The translations under genes were made by a program, and so were the position numbers. A model generated the notes under the pieces. It was given only the letters and a program-made list of their open reading frames with translations, did not search any database and had not been told where the DNA came from. 5,796 nucleotides of DNA from an uncultured Clostridia bacterium (GTDB lineage: Bacteria; Bacillota; Clostridia; TANB77; CAG-508). This document shows, one piece after another, positions 1 through 5,796 of this stretch (position 1 is the stretch's first letter; each line of letters opens with the position of its first letter). Where the stretch lies: assembly GCA_948946035.1 (NCBI GenBank), contig CARBKU010000090.1, forward strand, positions 1-5,796. The letters run 5' to 3'.

Positions 1-155
1 CCATAAACAGTAGCCAACATCTTTTGTGTTAGCCAAATATTTTCATCTTCATATCTAACCTCTATTGCTTCTGGATTATCTCCAATTGCTGCTATATATG
101 TTAAGTATTCAGCTGTACTTGAACGAATAAGACTATCTTCCTTGTTTTTTCTCAA
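1..155 (-). CDS. RhuM-family protein, N-terminal 51 residues (cut by window edge)
   Basis: The visible 51 residues begin MRKNKEDSLIRSS and continue with AEYLTYIAAIGDNPEAIEVR and NIWLTQKMLA. This pattern (acidic EVRYEDE stretch followed by a WLTQ motif) is what I recall from the start of virulence-RhuM family proteins. These are soluble proteins of uncertain biochemical function, often found on accessory islands and near phage-type genes. The start is TTG at 153-155: a GGAGAG ribosome binding site lies at 162-167, 6 nt upstream, and an in-frame TAG at 171-173 rules out a much longer N-terminus. A strong promoter lies upstream at 212-240, so the gene is probably transcribed independently of the recombinase. 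The rest of the gene is outside the window, so the assignment rests on a short but characteristic segment. Confidence 0.7.
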   Translation of the reverse strand, partial: MRKNKEDSLIRSSTAEYLTYIAAIGDNPEAIEVRYEDENIWLTQKMLATVY

Positions 156-211
156 ATTAATCTCTCCAATCTATACTTATTTCATCTTCTATTTTCAAAA
201 CTGTTGTTTGT

Positions 212-240
212 ATTTTATAACGAAATAATTGCAATGTCAA
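212..240 (-). promoter_or_regulatory. Sigma-A-type promoter for the RhuM-family gene
   Basis: On the minus strand a consensus -35 box TTGACA (235-240) is separated by exactly 17 nt from a -10 box TAAAAT (212-217). The -10 box is about 57 nt upstream of the TTG start at 155. It sits directly after the stop codon of the recombinase (256-258), in a gap where I see no terminator hairpin. This is the best-matching housekeeping promoter in the window. Confidence 0.75.
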
Positions 241-255
241 CATTTTTAGTTAAAT

Positions 256-1251
256 TTATGTTATATATTTTCTATGTGAATTTTTTACATTATTTTGATT
301 TACCATAGCATATTCCATTGTAGTATCTATTTTTATATGTCCTAATAATTTTTGCACTTGTTCAACTGGCATACCTTTATCAATAGCCATAGTTGCCATT
401 GTTCTTCTAAATTTATGTGGATGTACTTTATTTATATTTGCTTCTTTTCCTAAATTTCTTATAGCAATTTCAATTCCTGATATTCCTAATCTGTTATAAG
501 GTTTTATAAGTGATACAAATAAAGCTTCATTGTTATCTGTTCTTGTTTCCAAATATTTCTTAATATACATTTTACTTTTTGCACTAAAGTAAACTTCTCT
601 TTCACTATTACCTTTACCCAAAACAATGCAACTTCTTTCTTGAAAGTTCATATCAGCTATATTTAATCTAGTTAATTCTCCAACTCTCATACCAGTTGAT
701 ATTAATAGTTCTAATATTGCTAAATCTCTTACATTTAAACAAGTATCTCTTAACTTTTCTAAGTTTTCATCTGTAAATGTTTCTTTAACTTTTTTTGTTG
801 CCTTTACTTTATGAATCCTTCTAACTGGACTTTTAACAATATAATCTTCATTTTCTAACCAAGCAAAGAAACTTGATAATGTTCTTCTTATATTGTCTAT
901 TGTTACCATTCCAGCATTTGAATTACTTTTATAATTTGCTAAATAATTTCTTAATATTTCAGTAGTAATTTCTTCTATTGGAAGATTTATTGTATCTAAC
1001 ATTTTGGATATATTATCTTTATAGTAATTTAAAGTTCTAGTAGAACATCCTTCAATTTCTTTAGAAGATATAAATTTATTTAATATATCTATATTATTCT
1101 TTTGTGTTTCTTGTTTCTTAGTTTGTTCTATTATTGTAATTTGATAATTTAAACATATTTCTGTCAGTATTTCTTTTAATTTTATTCTTTGGTTATTCTC
1201 TAAGAAGAACATAGTTTTACTTGTAACTTCTTCGATAAATAACTGTTTCAA
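256..1251 (-). CDS. Tyrosine recombinase / phage-type integrase (XerC/D-like)
   Basis: The 331-residue product catalyses conservative site-specific DNA strand exchange through a 3'-phosphotyrosine intermediate. It has an N-terminal extension (about 1-50), a SAM-like core-binding domain (about 51-140) and a C-terminal catalytic domain (about 155-325). All expected catalytic residues are visible: Arg189 in TGMRVGEL, the beta-hairpin Lys213 in LGKGN, His279 and Arg282 in HPHKFRR, His305 in LLGH and nucleophile Tyr314 in TTMEY. It should therefore be active. The start is TTG, placed by an AGGAGGT site 7 nt upstream. The gene begins 33 nt after the permease stop with no terminator between them, so read-through from the transporter operon is likely. 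Length and domains fit integrases of mobile elements as well as dedicated inversion recombinases. A housekeeping XerC/XerD role is less likely because of the N-terminal extension and accessory setting. Its target site is not identifiable here. Confidence 0.93.
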   Translation of the reverse strand: MKQLFIEEVTSKTMFFLENNQRIKLKEILTEICLNYQITIIEQTKKQETQKNNIDILNKFISSKEIEGCSTRTLNYYKDNISKMLDTINLPIEEITTEILRNYLANYKSNSNAGMVTIDNIRRTLSSFFAWLENEDYIVKSPVRRIHKVKATKKVKETFTDENLEKLRDTCLNVRDLAILELLISTGMRVGELTRLNIADMNFQERSCIVLGKGNSEREVYFSAKSKMYIKKYLETRTDNNEALFVSLIKPYNRLGISGIEIAIRNLGKEANINKVHPHKFRRTMATMAIDKGMPVEQVQKLLGHIKIDTTMEYAMVNQNNVKNSHRKYIT

Positions 1252-1258
1252 ATAAAAT

Positions 1259-1265
1259 ACCTCCT
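1259..1265 (-). promoter_or_regulatory. Ribosome binding site fixing the TTG start of the recombinase
   Basis: The minus strand reads AGGAGGT, a full match to the anti-Shine-Dalgarno sequence, 7 nt upstream of the TTG at 1249-1251. It lies in the 33-nt gap after the permease stop and decides the non-ATG start. Confidence 0.8.
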
Positions 1266-1284
1266 AATTTTTTAATTACATTTC

Positions 1285-3213
1285 TTAATATAAAGTATCA
1301 TCCTTTAACTGTTCCATAATGTTTTTATTTAAAATTTTCTTGCCTCCTATATAATAAGCTACACTTGTAAATATTAAAATAAACATTGTGTATACTAAAA
1401 TTGGTATAATTGGCATATTTGTCAAATAATCTGTAAGTAACATTTGACTCGCATTTAGAAAGAATAAAACCATTGGAATATTTATAACTAAGCTAATTAT
1501 AATCGGTTTTAAACTTATTATTAAATCTTCATATATTAGTATTTTTCTCATTCCTTTAGGTGATAATCCAATAGACATATATCTTGCAAATTCTCTTTTT
1601 CTTTGAGCAATTTGTCCAAGTGAATTTGAAAATACATTTGCAAGTCCAATACAAGCTAGTATTCCTGCAAATATTTCTATTATTATTACCATTCCTCTTC
1701 TTTCATTTTTATCTGATATTTCTTCATTGATTCTGTTTTGTATTCTATAATCTAATCCAGAAATTTTTTTCTCTATATTTGCTTGTGTATTATCTATTTG
1801 ACCTACATCATCTAATTTTATATTAAAATATGTTTGACCCGACATAATATTTTTATTTATTTTATTTGCATAATCTTCACTTATAATTAAAACAAATTCG
1901 CATTTGTGCCTATTGTATTCTTCTTTTAATTTTGGTAATTCCTCTGCATAGTTTGTTACATTTACATTATAACTTTTAGATTCGTTTTCTTGTTCAAATA
2001 ATTTCAATTCTAATTTATCATTTTCTTTTAAATATGGAATATACTCTCCCTCTAAGTTATGATTTTTACTTTTCCATAGTTTGTTTATTGCAACACATTT
2101 TTCTTCTAATGCAGGATTTCCTTTTACGTTTTTTTCTAAACTCTTATAATATTCATTAAAACTCATATTATCAAGTGCAATAATAGGAACTCCTATTTTG
2201 TAACTTCCATTTTCATTTTTCTTTATCTTCTCACTTATAACATCTAAACCTCCTGCATCATTTGCTTCATTACTTAGATAATCTGTATTAATTTGAGCAT
2301 TAAAATCATATTTTTTATACCCTATACACTCTTTCACATTATCCATATCTCTTATTTCTTCTATAAGTTCATTTCTATTATTTGTTTCTGGAATTAAAAA
2401 CATTATATCCCATTTATCTCTGTATTTTTCAAAAAAAGTTTTATTTGTAGAAAGGTCTGAAACTGCCTCAAAATTAAGAAATGTAATTAATGCTAATGCT
2501 GAAAACATAAACGAACGAGAGGCTGTACGAAAACTTTTTCTTCTTGCATAAATAGATTTTCTTGCAAGTTCTCCCTCAACACCCATTATCTTAGAACTAA
2601 TACTAAATTTTTTCATTCTTTTTATTTTAGTATTTTCTCTATAAAATATAGCATTCATTACTGATATTTTACTTATCTTCCTTGCTGGTATAGATGATGA
2701 AATCCATACAGTTATCAAAGAAACTAATATTGATATAACCCAGACTAAAATATTATATTGAAAATGTAGCTCATAATCTCTTGCAAACTCCGTTGACTTT
2801 ATCGCAATTTGCATAAATAAATAAGTTCCACCTATACCGAGGGTAGTACCAATTACTATTGCAGGTATACTTAATAGTATTATTTCATATTTTAAAATAG
2901 CTTTAATCTGCTTTGGTGTTGCACCTACACTTTTTAGTATTCCTAGTTGGTGCATTCTTGAACTCATTGAAGTTAAGAAAACATTATGTATCATTAAAAT
3001 CAAAGATAATGATGCTCCTCCCATTATAACTATACTAGCAACATTTTCTCCTATACCATATGCTTTTCCTGCTTGCATATCATATGTAAATAAATTATAA
3101 AAAACTCCACATAATACTGATAAAAGTAAAGAAGCAAAAAATGATATTATTACTATTGAAATACTTGTATTTTTGTTATTCTTTATATGACTTATCAAAT
3201 ATTCTTTAATCAC
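1285..3213 (-). CDS. ABC transporter permease, two FtsX modules with a large extracellular domain
   Basis: This 642-residue integral membrane protein is the permease partner of the ATPase encoded just upstream. I see eight likely membrane helices: about 17-43, 57-81, 108-134, 154-177, 233-252, 507-529, 564-587 and 602-624. A hydrophilic domain of about 250 residues (253-506) sits outside between helices 5 and 6. Two cytoplasmic coupling segments resemble each other, MHQLGILKSVGATPKQIKAI (87-106) and QRKREFARYMSIGLSPKGMR (537-556), marking a duplicated FtsX unit; the first copy has almost no extracellular insert. This fits the MacB/BceB-type mechanotransmission superfamily, whose members move or release peptides, lipids or antibiotics rather than import nutrients. 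Canonical BceB permeases are usually described with ten helices, so this is related but not a typical BceB. The start is GTG, with AGGAGG overlapping the ATPase stop codon. The substrate cannot be read from the sequence; peptide antibiotics are an inference from the adjacent kinase. Confidence 0.88.
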   Translation of the reverse strand: MIKEYLISHIKNNKNTSISIVIISFFASLLLSVLCGVFYNLFTYDMQAGKAYGIGENVASIVIMGGASLSLILMIHNVFLTSMSSRMHQLGILKSVGATPKQIKAILKYEIILLSIPAIVIGTTLGIGGTYLFMQIAIKSTEFARDYELHFQYNILVWVISILVSLITVWISSSIPARKISKISVMNAIFYRENTKIKRMKKFSISSKIMGVEGELARKSIYARRKSFRTASRSFMFSALALITFLNFEAVSDLSTNKTFFEKYRDKWDIMFLIPETNNRNELIEEIRDMDNVKECIGYKKYDFNAQINTDYLSNEANDAGGLDVISEKIKKNENGSYKIGVPIIALDNMSFNEYYKSLEKNVKGNPALEEKCVAINKLWKSKNHNLEGEYIPYLKENDKLELKLFEQENESKSYNVNVTNYAEELPKLKEEYNRHKCEFVLIISEDYANKINKNIMSGQTYFNIKLDDVGQIDNTQANIEKKISGLDYRIQNRINEEISDKNERRGMVIIIEIFAGILACIGLANVFSNSLGQIAQRKREFARYMSIGLSPKGMRKILIYEDLIISLKPIIISLVINIPMVLFFLNASQMLLTDYLTNMPIIPILVYTMFILIFTSVAYYIGGKKILNKNIMEQLKDDTLY

Positions 3214-3220
3214 TACAATC

Positions 3221-3226
3221 CCTCCT
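3221..3226 (-). promoter_or_regulatory. Ribosome binding site for the GTG start of the permease, overlapping the ATPase stop
   Basis: AGGAGG on the minus strand starts at the A of the ATPase TAG stop (3225-3227) and lies 7 nt before the GTG at 3211-3213. The overlap implies tight translational linkage of ATPase and permease, which matters because the ATPase frame must be corrected twice before ribosomes reach this stop. Confidence 0.8.
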
Positions 3227-3910
3227 ATACTTTCATATTTTTTCCGTCTGACACTATTTTTCCATCTTCTATTCTAATAATTCTATCTGCTTGCAGTGCT
3301 ATACTTTCATCATGTGTTATTAAAATTAAAGTTTGATTATATTTTTTATTAGAATATTTTAAAATTTCCATTATTTCTTGACCATTTTTTCTATCAAGAT
3401 TTCCTGTTGGTTCATCTGCTAAAATTATAGATGGTGCATTTATAAGAGCCCTGCCGAATTGCTACTCTTTGTTGTTGTCCCCCAGATAATTGATTTGGAA
3501 AATGCTTTATACGATTACTTAAACCTAACATATCTAATAATTCTTTTACTCTGTCCTCATTTATTTTTTGCTTATCTAATTTAAGTGGCAAAACCATATT
3601 TTCATAAACATTTAATATTGGTATTAAATTATAGAATTGATAAATGAGTCCAACATTACGGCGTCTAAAAATTGCAAGTTCTTCTTCACTTTTAGCATAA
3701 ATTTCCTTATTATCAACATAAATTTTGCCGAGAAGTAGGAACATCCACCCCACCTAGTAAATGTAGAAGTGTTGATTTTCCTGAACCAGATTGCCCTACT
3801 ATTGCTACAAATTCTCCTTTTTGTACTGAAAATGAAACATTATTTAATGCTACAACTTCTTTTTCTCCTTTGTAAATTTTAGTCAAGTTTTCTACTTTTA
3901 ATATTTCCAT
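3225..3910 (-). CDS. ABC transporter ATP-binding protein, complete but split by two +1 frameshifts
   Basis: The gene encodes the ATPase that powers the FtsX-type permease. Joining three frames gives 227 residues, the normal family size. Residues 1-60 read from 3910 to 3731, residues 61-151 from 3729 to 3457, and residues 152-227 from 3455 to 3228, ending in TAG. All motifs are present: Walker A GQSGSGKST (39-47), Q-loop YQFYN (Gln91), signature LSGGQQQ (141-147), Walker B IILADEPTGN (161-170) and switch His199 in LITHD. The pattern belongs to the MacB/LolD/BceA-type ATPases. Skipping one C at 3730 and one C at 3456 restores PTSGKIYV and RVAIGRAL, both standard for this family. Without the skips, translation ends five codons after the first site. 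No other damage is seen, which argues against an old pseudogene. Possible explanations are +1 ribosomal frameshifting, two recent mutations, or sequence errors. The ATG has AGGAGGT 7 nt upstream (3918-3924). Confidence 0.85.
3452..3457 (-). other. Frameshift site B in the ATPase (TCGGCA; extra C at 3456)
   Basis: The incoming frame reads GCA ATT CGG CAG. Omitting the C at 3456 gives GCA ATT GGC AGG GCT, i.e. AIGRA directly after the LSGGQQQRV signature, the expected family sequence. The inserted base is not in a homopolymer run, and the hexamer is identical to that at site A. Confidence 0.85.
3726..3731 (-). other. Frameshift site A in the ATPase (TCGGCA; extra C at 3730)
   Basis: The incoming frame reads ACT TCT CGG CAA and then stops after five wrong-frame codons. 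Omitting the C at 3730 gives ACT TCT GGC AAA ATT, i.e. TSGKI, the usual sequence after the VDVPTSG turn of these ATPases. The C is isolated between T and G, not in a homopolymer. Confidence 0.85.
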
Positions 3911-3936
3911 ATAGATTACCTCCTCGTTTTTAATAT

Positions 3937-3996
3937 ATCATAATGATAGTGACACATCCGTGACTTTATTATTACAAATATGTCACTTTTACTCAC
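3937..3996 (-). promoter_or_regulatory. Promoter and candidate response-regulator operator for the ABC transporter
   Basis: A -10 box TATGAT lies at 3937-3942 on the minus strand, but no good -35 hexamer stands 16-18 nt upstream. Instead, two direct copies of GTCAC (3949-3953 and 3960-3964) with an 11-nt period fill the spacer and the -35 position. Farther upstream lies a second pair in the opposite orientation, GTGAC (3982-3986) and GTGAG (3992-3996), with a 10-nt period. Direct repeats of one helical turn next to a weak -35 are typical of sites where OmpR/PhoB-family regulators activate transcription. The adjacent regulator is the obvious candidate; that pairing is an inference. Confidence 0.6.
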
Positions 3997-4003
3997 AATA
4001 TGT

Positions 4004-4043
4004 AAAAAACGAAACATTATGCTTTTTTCACATTATGTTTCGT
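4004..4043 (-). terminator. Rho-independent terminator after the sensor kinase
   Basis: On the minus strand ACGAAACATAATG (4031-4043) can pair with CATAATGTTTCGT (4009-4021): nine pairs, one A-A mismatch, then three more pairs. The loop is 9 nt and A-rich, and a run of six T (4004-4009) follows. The 5' arm includes the last kinase codons and its TAA stop (4033-4035). It should separate the regulatory genes from the transporter operon. Confidence 0.85.
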
Positions 4044-5037
4044 TGTAAAATTTAATATTAAACTCTGCCCCTTTACTTTCCCTATTTTTAGCAGTAATAA
4101 CCCCATTTTGCTTGGTTATAATCATTTTCGTAAGATAAAGTCCTATTCCTATGCTTTCATTACTTCTATTTCTTCCTTTATAAAATCTCTCAAATAAATG
4201 TGGCAAATCTTCTTCACAAATTCCGCTTCCATTATCTTTTATCTGTATTTCTGTATATATAGGATTTTCTTTTGAAGTAACTTCAATAGTTCCTCCATTT
4301 TCTGAATGCTCTATGCAGTTCTTTAATATGTTTGAAATCGCCTCTACTTGCCAGTAATGATCTCCTCTATAATTTTCACTATCCTCAATTTTTAATTTTA
4401 CTGTTATATTTTTTATCTCTGCTTGAATTTTCAATGGTTCTAATGCTTCATTTATTACTTCTGTTATGTTTATTCTTTCTCTTTTTAATTCTACTGTATC
4501 AGACTCTAATTGAGCTACTTCTAGCAATGCAGTAATTAGCCATTCAATTCGAGATAATAGCTTATTTATTTCTTTGGTCAGTTCGAATTGCTCTTTATCT
4601 GTTAAATCTTGTTTTGATAATCTTGTTAGCATTATTTTCATCGAAGTCATTGGTGTTCTAATCTGATGCGAAATATCTGCCATATAATCTTTTAAATAAA
4701 TTTTCTCTTTTAGTAATCTTTCTGCTTGTTCTCTAAGTCTAACTGTCATTTTATAAATTTCACTATTTAGAACTGCGAGTTCTCCTTCTTTATTTACATC
4801 AAAATTTGTATAGTCATTATTATGTAATATTTTATCTATTTTATATGTTAGTTCACTAATATCATTATATCTTTTTTTAGTAAAATATAGCGATATAATT
4901 TCAACTATAAAGCAAAATAGCACAACATATAATGAACAAATAATGTTAATAAACATTGCTCCTAAAAATGCAATTATATTTAATATGATATATATAATTA
5001 TCTGTTTTTTTATTTCATCATTTCTAAGAAAACTCAT
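4033..5037 (-). CDS. Membrane sensor histidine kinase, short intramembrane-sensing type
   Basis: This 334-residue kinase autophosphorylates on histidine and passes phosphate to the adjacent response regulator. Its N-terminus has a hydrophobic stretch at about 12-52 that fits two membrane helices with a minimal turn, so there is practically no extracytoplasmic sensor domain. A linker and coiled coil (about 55-115) lead to the H-box DISHQIRTPM with phospho-acceptor His124. The ATP-binding domain is complete: N-box NILKN (236-240), G1 box DNGSGI (268-273), F-box LFERFYKG (281-288) and G2 box IGIGL (296-300). Kinases of this shape beside FtsX-type ABC transporters, as in BceS-like systems, typically learn about peptide antibiotics from the transporter rather than binding them directly; that role here is inferred. 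The ATG begins 1 nt after the regulator stop, with GGAGA in the end of the upstream gene, so the two are translationally coupled. The stop codon lies in a terminator stem. Confidence 0.93.
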   Translation of the reverse strand: MSFLRNDEIKKQIIIYIILNIIAFLGAMFINIICSLYVVLFCFIVEIISLYFTKKRYNDISELTYKIDKILHNNDYTNFDVNKEGELAVLNSEIYKMTVRLREQAERLLKEKIYLKDYMADISHQIRTPMTSMKIMLTRLSKQDLTDKEQFELTKEINKLLSRIEWLITALLEVAQLESDTVELKRERINITEVINEALEPLKIQAEIKNITVKLKIEDSENYRGDHYWQVEAISNILKNCIEHSENGGTIEVTSKENPIYTEIQIKDNGSGICEEDLPHLFERFYKGRNRSNESIGIGLYLTKMIITKQNGVITAKNRESKGAEFNIKFYNET

Positions 5038-5038
5038 A

Positions 5039-5710
5039 TTATTCTCCGATCTTATATCCTATTCCTCTAATTGTTTTTATTATTGTAGGATTTGCAGAAT
5101 CATCTTCTATTTTTTCTCGTAGTCTTTTTATATAAACAGTTAAAGTATTATCATTAACAAACTCTCCTGCCACATCCCAAATTTCTTCTAATAATCTGTT
5201 TCTTGTCATAATTTCCCCTTGATGATTTATAAATACTAAAAGTAACCTATATTCTAATGCTGACAATATAATTTCCTTATCATTTTTTAATACACTGCCT
5301 TTTATGGTGTCCACTTTTATATTAGAAATTTTAAACACCGATGGAGATTTTTGATATCTTCTTAGTTGATTTTTTATTCTTGAAATAAGCTCTAATGGCT
5401 TAAATGGTTTTGATATATAGTCATCCGCACCAACATCAAATCCTGTTACAATGCTATATTCATCTTTCATAGCAGTAAGTATAATAATAGGTATATCCAT
5501 TTTATTTTTTATTGTAGTACAAATAGAATATCCATTTCCGTCTGGTAAGATTAAATCTAATAATACCAAGTCAAATTTATCTTTTTCTAATACATTTTCT
5601 AATTCTGTTTGTTTCGATATTGTTTTTATTGAAAATCCATTTTCCTTAAGTAAAAGACTTAAATTTTCAACTATTTCCTCATTATCTTCTACGATTAAAA
5701 TTTGATTCAT
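5039..5710 (-). CDS. OmpR/PhoB-family response regulator
   Basis: The 223-residue cytoplasmic protein has a receiver domain (1 to about 118) and a C-terminal winged-helix DNA-binding domain (about 126-223). Acidic pocket residues Glu8 and Asp9, phospho-acceptor Asp52 in LLDLILPDGNG, Thr79 and Lys101 in KPF are all present, so it should be phosphorylatable. The C-terminal LTVYIKRLREKIE and TIRGIGYKI are the recognition helix and wing hairpin typical of the family. It is the first gene of a two-gene unit with the kinase. The repeats upstream of the ABC transporter (3949-3996) are its likely target. The ATG at 5708-5710 is preceded by GGAGA (5718-5722), 7 nt upstream. No convincing promoter lies in the roughly 33 nt between the gene and the group II intron end, so its transcript probably starts inside or beyond the intron. 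Confidence 0.95.
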   Translation of the reverse strand: MNQILIVEDNEEIVENLSLLLKENGFSIKTISKQTELENVLEKDKFDLVLLDLILPDGNGYSICTTIKNKMDIPIIILTAMKDEYSIVTGFDVGADDYISKPFKPLELISRIKNQLRRYQKSPSVFKISNIKVDTIKGSVLKNDKEIILSALEYRLLLVFINHQGEIMTRNRLLEEIWDVAGEFVNDNTLTVYIKRLREKIEDDSANPTIIKTIRGIGYKIGE

Positions 5711-5743
5711 TATATCATCTCCATTTAAAGCAACCTCAGCGAC

Positions 5744-5796
5744 AGTTTAGTAGACAAGTGCCTCACGACACAAGCCCCTATTCAGAACCGTACGTG
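5744..5796 (-). mobile_element. Group II intron, 3' end (domain V 3' strand and domain VI), partial
   Basis: Group II introns are self-splicing retroelement ribozymes. At the edge the minus strand begins CACGTACGGTTC (5785-5796), the 3' strand of domain V as known from many bacterial introns, whose other strand (GAGCCGT-type) would lie outside the window. After a TGAA joiner, 5748-5780 folds as domain VI. TAGGGGC (5774-5780) pairs with GTCT-A-CTA (5748-5755), leaving A5751 bulged as the branch point. A TT/TT internal loop follows, then GTGTC (5767-5771) pairs with GGCAC (5758-5762) around a GUGA tetraloop. The bulged A lies 6-7 nt from the inferred 3' splice site at about 5744-5745, the expected distance. 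Any intron-encoded reverse transcriptase lies outside. The 3' exon is the leader of the response regulator. The exact last base is uncertain by 1-2 nt. Confidence 0.85.

Noticed and set aside
1252..1284. Terminator between permease and recombinase
   Set aside because: Only a short AATT/AATT pairing around an A run is present, without a GC-containing stem or a T tract in the right place.
3412..3753. Separate open reading frame starting MGWMFLLLG in the middle of the ATPase
   Set aside because: From residue 10 on it is simply the middle part of the ATPase (Q-loop and LSGGQQQ). The first nine residues are wrong-frame translation upstream of site A, and there is no ribosome binding site of its own.
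4332..4535. Plus-strand open reading frame with a Leu-rich product
   Set aside because: It lies wholly inside the sensor kinase on the other strand; its composition is what antisense of an AT-rich gene gives, and it has no supporting ribosome binding site.
3726..5172. Idea that every TGGCA on the coding strand is misread with an extra C (systematic sequencing error)
   Set aside because: Unaltered TGGCA occurs on the same strand at 4349-4353, 4678-4682 and 5168-5172 within intact genes, so the motif alone does not cause the insertion. Individual errors are still possible.
5451..5705. Plus-strand open reading frame opposite the response regulator
   Set aside because: It is antisense to the conserved receiver domain and has low-complexity composition without a recognisable domain.
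5709..5714. Perfect TATAAT on the minus strand as a promoter for the response regulator
   Set aside because: It overlaps the start codon, has no matching -35 (GAGGTT at the expected spacing), and would bypass the good ribosome binding site at 5718-5722.

Overview
This is a strongly AT-rich window whose genes all read on the minus strand. Codon use (mostly AGA for Arg), strong AGGAGG ribosome binding sites, frequent TTG/GTG starts and the gene families suggest a low-GC Firmicute, most plausibly a gut-type clostridium; a genus cannot be named from sequence alone.

Layout in transcription order (right to left). The right edge (about 5744-5796) is the 3' end of a group II intron: the 3' strand of domain V and a complete domain VI with a bulged branch-point A. 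About 33 nt past its 3' end begins a two-component system: an OmpR/PhoB-type response regulator (5039-5710) and, 1 nt later, a small sensor kinase with two membrane helices and almost no extracytoplasmic loop (4033-5037). A rho-independent terminator (4004-4043), whose stem starts inside the last kinase codons, closes this unit. Next comes a short regulatory region (3937-3996) with two direct-repeat pairs in mutually inverted orientation and a -10 box. It drives an ABC exporter: an ATPase (3225-3910) and a two-module FtsX-type permease (1285-3213). A tyrosine recombinase (256-1251) follows 33 nt downstream with its own strong ribosome binding site. A good sigma-A promoter (212-240) then precedes the truncated start of a RhuM-family gene (1-155).

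Two-component system plus ATPase plus large FtsX permease is the arrangement of Bce-like and related peptide-sensing or peptide-detoxifying modules. The inferred circuit is kinase to regulator, regulator binding the repeats at 3949-3996, and induction of the transporter. The intron and recombinase suggest accessory, mobile-DNA surroundings.

The most unusual signal is in the ATPase. Its 227-residue product has every catalytic motif but is spread over three reading frames. Both breaks are one extra C in the same hexamer TCGGCA, so each puts a CGG codon in frame just before the shift. CGG is found in frame nowhere else in the window (0 of about 78 Arg codons in the reconstructed products). This fits +1 frameshifting at an unassigned or poorly decoded CGG codon, though two mutations or assembly errors are not excluded.
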